Source of the DNA: Saprospiraceae bacterium
GTDB taxonomy: Bacteria; Bacteroidota; Bacteroidia; Chitinophagales; Saprospiraceae
Direction of reading: 5' to 3'
NCBI GenBank assembly: GCA_016710115.1
Contig: JADJLN010000005.1
Span: forward strand, 1-34,376
DNA: 34,376 bases
Positions 31,000 to 34,376 of the stretch are shown one piece after another. A model generated the notes under the pieces. That model was not told the DNA's origin, searched no databases, and saw nothing but the letters and a program-made list of their open reading frames with translations. The position numbers were made by a program, and so were the translations under genes. Numbering within the stretch: position 1 is the first letter of the stretch; the number at the start of each line of letters is the position of its first letter.

Positions 31000-33780
31000 T
31001 TGATCACGGATAATGATCCGCACTGGATCCGTATCCGGGGTGCCCGGGTCAAACAACAACCTCAGGAATGTCGATCTGATATTCCCCGAAATGAGCTGGT
31101 TGTGATTACCGGCGTCTCCGGTTCTGGAAAGTCGTCCATCACCATGGACACACTGTATGCAGAGGCCAGCGCCGCTATGTCGAAAGCCTGTCATCCTATG
31201 CCCGGCAATTCCTGATGCGGATGAAAAACCGGATGTGGATAGGATCCATGGGATCTGCCCGGCGATCGCCCCGAACAAAAGTAGCGGGGTGGAAACAACC
31301 GGTCAACAGTCGGGTCACTGACCGAGATCTATGATTTCCTGCGGATGCTCTTCGCGCGCATCGGTCACACCTACCCCTGTCTCCGGAGAGGAGGTACACA
31401 AGAGGAAGTGAGTGATGTGATCGATTATCTGAAGACGCAGAAGGAGGATCTGCGAGCGGCGATCCTGATCCCGCTCCCGGTGAAATATGCAGATCGTACA
31501 GTCCAGCAGGAATTGGATCTCCTGCTTCAGAAAGGGTTTACCCGCTTGCGGATGGATGGAGATTCGGCACAGATCGAAGACTGGCTGAACAAACACAAGG
31601 TCGACGAGGAAAAACTGGGCAATGGGAAAAGGCCGAAGAACTCCGGGTGTTGATCGACCGGTTTGTTATCCATCACGAGGATGAAGACAACTGGAAACGG
31701 ATCGCCGATTCGGCTCTGACCGCCTTGCAGGAAAGTGAGGGTATCTGTCATGTCCAGATCTACGACGGAGCAGAGCGCACCTTCAGCAACCGGTTTGAAG
31801 CGGATGGAATAGCCTTCTGGAACCCAATCCCCAGCTCTTCAACTACAACAATTCCTATGGCGCCTGTCCGCGTTGTGAAGGATATGGAAAGGTCACGGGT
31901 ATTGATGAACAAAAGGTCATTCCGACACCAGCCTTTCCGTGTATGAGGGTGCTGTCGCTTGCTGGCGGGGTGAATCCGGTGGCGAATGGCTGAAAGAATG
32001 GCTCAAGCAAGCTACATTGGTCGACTTCCTGATCCACCGCTCGTATTTCCAGCTGACACGGGTGAGCGAAAAACTCCGGCAGGAATCGGATCTGCACCCG
32101 GCATACGCGTATTTCACTGCACTGGAAGAGAAGACATATAAAATCCAGAACAGGGTCATGCTGGCTTGCTATCGGGGACGAACCACCTGCCCGGATTGTG
32201 AGGGGGGCGTCTGCGAAAAGAGGCGACCTACGTCCGGATCTGCGGGAGGCATATCATGGAGCTTATTGATCTTCCCGACCGATCTGACGGCTTTCACGAG
32301 ACAGACCTTCAGCTGCCGGAATATGATCAGACCGTGGCCAAGAGGCTGCTTCTGGAGATCAATATGCGACCCAGTTTATGCTGGATGTCGGATTGGGGTA
32401 TCTCACGCCCAACCGAGTAGCCTACACTCTCGGGCGGCGAAACCCAACGCATCAACCTGACCCGGATCCGGAAGCAACTCACCAGTTCTCTGTACATCCC
32501 GACGAACCCAGCGTTGGTCTCCATCCGAGAGACACCACGCGACTGATCCGTGTTCTCCGCCAATTGCGCGATCTGGGAATATAGTCGTTGTCGTTGAACA
32601 CGAAGAAGAGATCATCCGCTCGGCTGATTACCCGGTTGACATGGGTCCCCCGGCTGGCATCCAAGGCGGATCGGTCGTTCGCCGGGCCGTTTGACGAGAT
32701 CGGCAAACGGGCTCCCGACAGTCCGACTACGGCGTACCCAATGGTACAATGGAAATCAAAACTCCGGCCAATGACGGAAGATCCCGGGAAAATCCAGCTT
32801 TGAAGCCCGGATGGACAATCTGGAAATCACCATTGAAGTACCTCTGATGCGCTGACTGTGGTGACCGGGGTATCCGGTCAGGTGTCAACCCCGGTCAAAC
32901 AGATTCTCTTCCCGGTGATCCAGCAAGCCGTGAACTTCTCCGTGGAAGGCCGGACACCCCAGATCGCCAACTCCACGGGACCTCAAACGTCTGACTGGAG
33001 TGGAGATGATCAATCAATCACCAATCGGACGATCCAGCCGATCCAACCCAGTGGTTTACGTCAAGGCATATGACGCCATTCGGGATCTGATGTCCAATCA
33101 GGCCTTGTCGGTGATCCGTGGATACAAAACCCAAACATTTCAGCTTCAATGTAGAAGGCTGCCGAGAAACCTGCAAGGGTGAAGGTGAACAGGTCGTCGA
33201 AATGCAATTCCGCCGATGTCCGTCTGGAATGTGATGATTGCAAAGGTCGCCGTTTCAAACAGGAAGTCCTCGGAGGTTCGTGGCGCGAAAAAAATATCTT
33301 ATATCCTTTCCATGACCATCGAAGAAGCCCCGGAATTTTCTAGTTAGATCATAAGGATATCATCCAACGACTGAAACCCCCGGATGATGTCGGGTCAGAT
33401 ATGTCCAATTGGGGCAGAGCAGCTCCATTCTTTCGGGCGGCGAAGCACAACGCGCCAAACTGGCCTTCTCAGCCCCGTGGCCGAAAATCGCAGGAGTATA
33501 TCTTTTCTTATTTGACGAACCGACAAACCGCTTCTCTCATTTCCATGATATCGGTCGATTGTTTGATGTCCTTCAGGCCCTTGTCGAACATGGCCACACC
33601 GTGCTTGTTGTCGAACACCCCATGGAGGTCATCAAAAGTGCTGACTGGATTATCGACCTTGGCCCTGAGGGTAAGCGAAGGTTGCTTAATCTTGTCTTCC
33701 AGGAAGAACGTGGAAGAACTGGTGAAGGTGAAAGGTTCTTATACAGGGAATATCTCAATGAAAAATTAAAGCCAGAATAA
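31000..33780 (+). CDS. uvrA: Excinuclease ABC subunit A (heavily frameshifted)
   Basis: DNA damage recognition ATPase of nucleotide excision repair, about 927 codons, a normal length. TTG at 31000 (LITDNDPHWIRIRGARV) fits the family start; no in-frame ATG is nearby. First Walker A GVSGSGKSS (31111-31137). Then IHGICPAIAPNKSSGVETTG, GACPRCEGYGKVTG (first zinc site), CPDCEGG, LSGGETQRI near 32430 by frame change, and DEPSVGLHP (about 32498-32524). The second half has QILFPVIQQAVNFSVEGRTP, the second zinc site (C..CKGEGEQVVEMQF...CDDCKGRRFK, about 33168-33262), SGGEAQRAKL (about 33437) and LFDEPTN. It ends SYTGKYLNEKLKPE by frame change, TAA at 33778-33780. At least ten frame changes. The second Walker A is damaged as read. 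Unrelated to copper handling. Confidence 0.9.
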
Positions 33781-33796
33781 AGGCAGGGTAAAGCAC

Positions 33797-33840
33797 CAAA
33801 TAACAAGCTCCCTTGCCTGCCGGCAGGTAGCAAATAACAA
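33797..33840. repeat. 12-bp perfect palindrome flanked by direct repeats
   Basis: cctgccggcagg (33816-33827) lies between two copies of caaataacaa (33797-33806 and 33831-33840), just after uvrA. The palindrome is a frequent dispersed element in Bacteroidota spacers. It could form a short hairpin at the end of uvrA, but it has no T run. Confidence 0.75.
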
Positions 33841-33893
33841 CACCTGAACCCTCCAAGTTCTCGAATGATCAAAACATAGGGCAGGTTTCTGTC

Positions 33894-33981
33894 ATTTGAA
33901 ATTTGGCTTTGTGATTTATTTGTTTTTTTGGAATTTGTGATTTGTAATTTATTTGTGATTTGTGATTTGTCTTTTGGAATT
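33894..33981. repeat. Degenerate atttgtgattt repeat tract
   Basis: AT-rich tract made of near copies of 'gaatttgtgatttgtaatttatttg' type words, between the convergent uvrA and MauG-like genes. No gene is supported, and no function is seen. It is similar in kind to the gttatt array at 2430. Confidence 0.75.
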
Positions 33982-33982
33982 T

Positions 33983-34376
33983 CTACTTGAACGGATTTGC
34001 CCATTTTCTCTTCTGTCACTACACTTTGATCTGTCAGAGTATGCAAAAATGCGATCAATGCATTACGTTGTTCCTGACTGAAATTAAAAATTCCGTAAAG
34101 TCCGTTCGGGCGAACCAGGAGGGCCGAGTGTTTCATTACGATTCTGGATGCCTTCGGAATAATGGCCTATCACTTCTTCCAGTGGCAAAACGACCATCAT
34201 GCATGTAGGGTGCAGCCAGTGCCACATTGCGCAAATCCTCGGCACCTTGAATTTGGCTTCCAGTTGCGGGTTGATGTAAAACCACTTCCACGCCTGTGCC
34301 CGTCGGATCCGAATCCAGTCCGTTGTTTCGCGGCCCGGGAGCGACAAATTATCAGTTCCATGACAAGCGGCACACC
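33983..34376 (-). CDS. Third MauG/cytochrome c peroxidase family protein, C-terminal part (runs off window)
   Basis: About 130 C-terminal residues. The minus strand at the right edge encodes CAACHGTDNLS, the second haem motif, with LPG and NNGLDSDPTGTG by frame change. Then come ..LRNVALAAPYMHDGRFATLEEVIGHYSEGIQN (about 34150-34230, across frames) and GLYGIFNFSQEQRNALIAFLHTLTDQSVVTEEK. Removing one A from the run near 34008 gives the usual family end KWANPFK with TAG at 33985-33983. Its 5' part lies outside the window. It is separated from the other two MauG genes by uvrA, so it may belong to a further operon to the right. Confidence 0.8.

Noticed and set aside
33573..34136. Minus-strand frame continuing past the MauG end into the uvrA region
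   Set aside because: One base correction gives the family ending KWANPFK at 33983; the extension only translates the atttgtg repeat tract and antisense uvrA.
1..34376. tRNA, rRNA, CRISPR, transposase or phage genes
   Set aside because: None could be recognised on reading both strands.

Overview
The window looks like a piece of a Bacteroidota chromosome, probably a Saprospiria- or Chitinophagia-like environmental organism. Four predicted secreted proteins end in type IX secretion (T9SS) type A sorting domains. Bacteroidota-typical families are present (HYC_CC_PP-like proteins, DUF3347, DUF5676, haem-binding domain, MbnP), and the intergenic DNA carries degenerate word-like repeats common in this phylum. 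Nearly every long gene has to be read across one or more frame changes, although the conserved residues run straight through the breaks. I read this mainly as uncorrected indel error in the assembly, not mass gene decay. CDS coordinates below therefore span the whole conceptual gene, across frameshifts.

Layout. 1-2412: 3' part of mlaE, then mlaF and mlaD, an ABC-type lipid transport operon. 2413-2989: spacer with tandem 16-bp repeats and a small palindrome. 2990-3951: a CaCA-family cation/Ca2+ exchanger. 4061-16078: a plus-strand copper resistance block: a small Cys/His secreted protein, CusA (with an apparent missing segment), CusC, CusB fused to DUF3347, an HMA copper-binding protein, a DUF5676 membrane protein, a YceI-like secreted protein, a CPH-type P1B copper ATPase, a DUF3347 lipoprotein and a haem-binding (CxxCH) protein. 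16443-21097: a secreted galactose/glyoxal-oxidase-like copper radical oxidase with a T9SS tail, then a large multicopper oxidase with an N-terminal metal-binding finger and a C-terminal CopB-like part. 21098-21634: spacer with a stub of a NusG-like gene. 21635-23815: a T9SS beta-propeller protein and a strong terminator. 24031-27085: a sialidase-fold lipoprotein with a CDCC motif and a second, T9SS-tailed multicopper oxidase. 27152-30759 (minus strand): a tight operon of a second HYC_CC_PP-like protein, an MbnP-like protein with a T9SS tail, and two di-haem MauG/cytochrome c peroxidase proteins. 31000-33780: uvrA. 33983-34376 (minus): the C-terminal part of a third MauG-like protein running off the right edge.

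Biology. Most of the window is a copper-handling island. CusABC and the P-type ATPase would remove copper from periplasm and cytoplasm. HMA, HMBD, DUF3347 and HYC_CC_PP proteins are likely copper carriers or sensors. Two multicopper oxidases, a copper radical oxidase and an MbnP/MauG (MbnH-like) pair would use or capture copper outside the cytoplasm, several of them at the cell surface through T9SS. The joining of export, periplasmic carriers and surface-exported copper enzymes, with an MbnP-MauG-MauG operon facing it, is the most interesting feature here. No transcription regulator, RNA gene, CRISPR array, transposase or replication origin was recognised.
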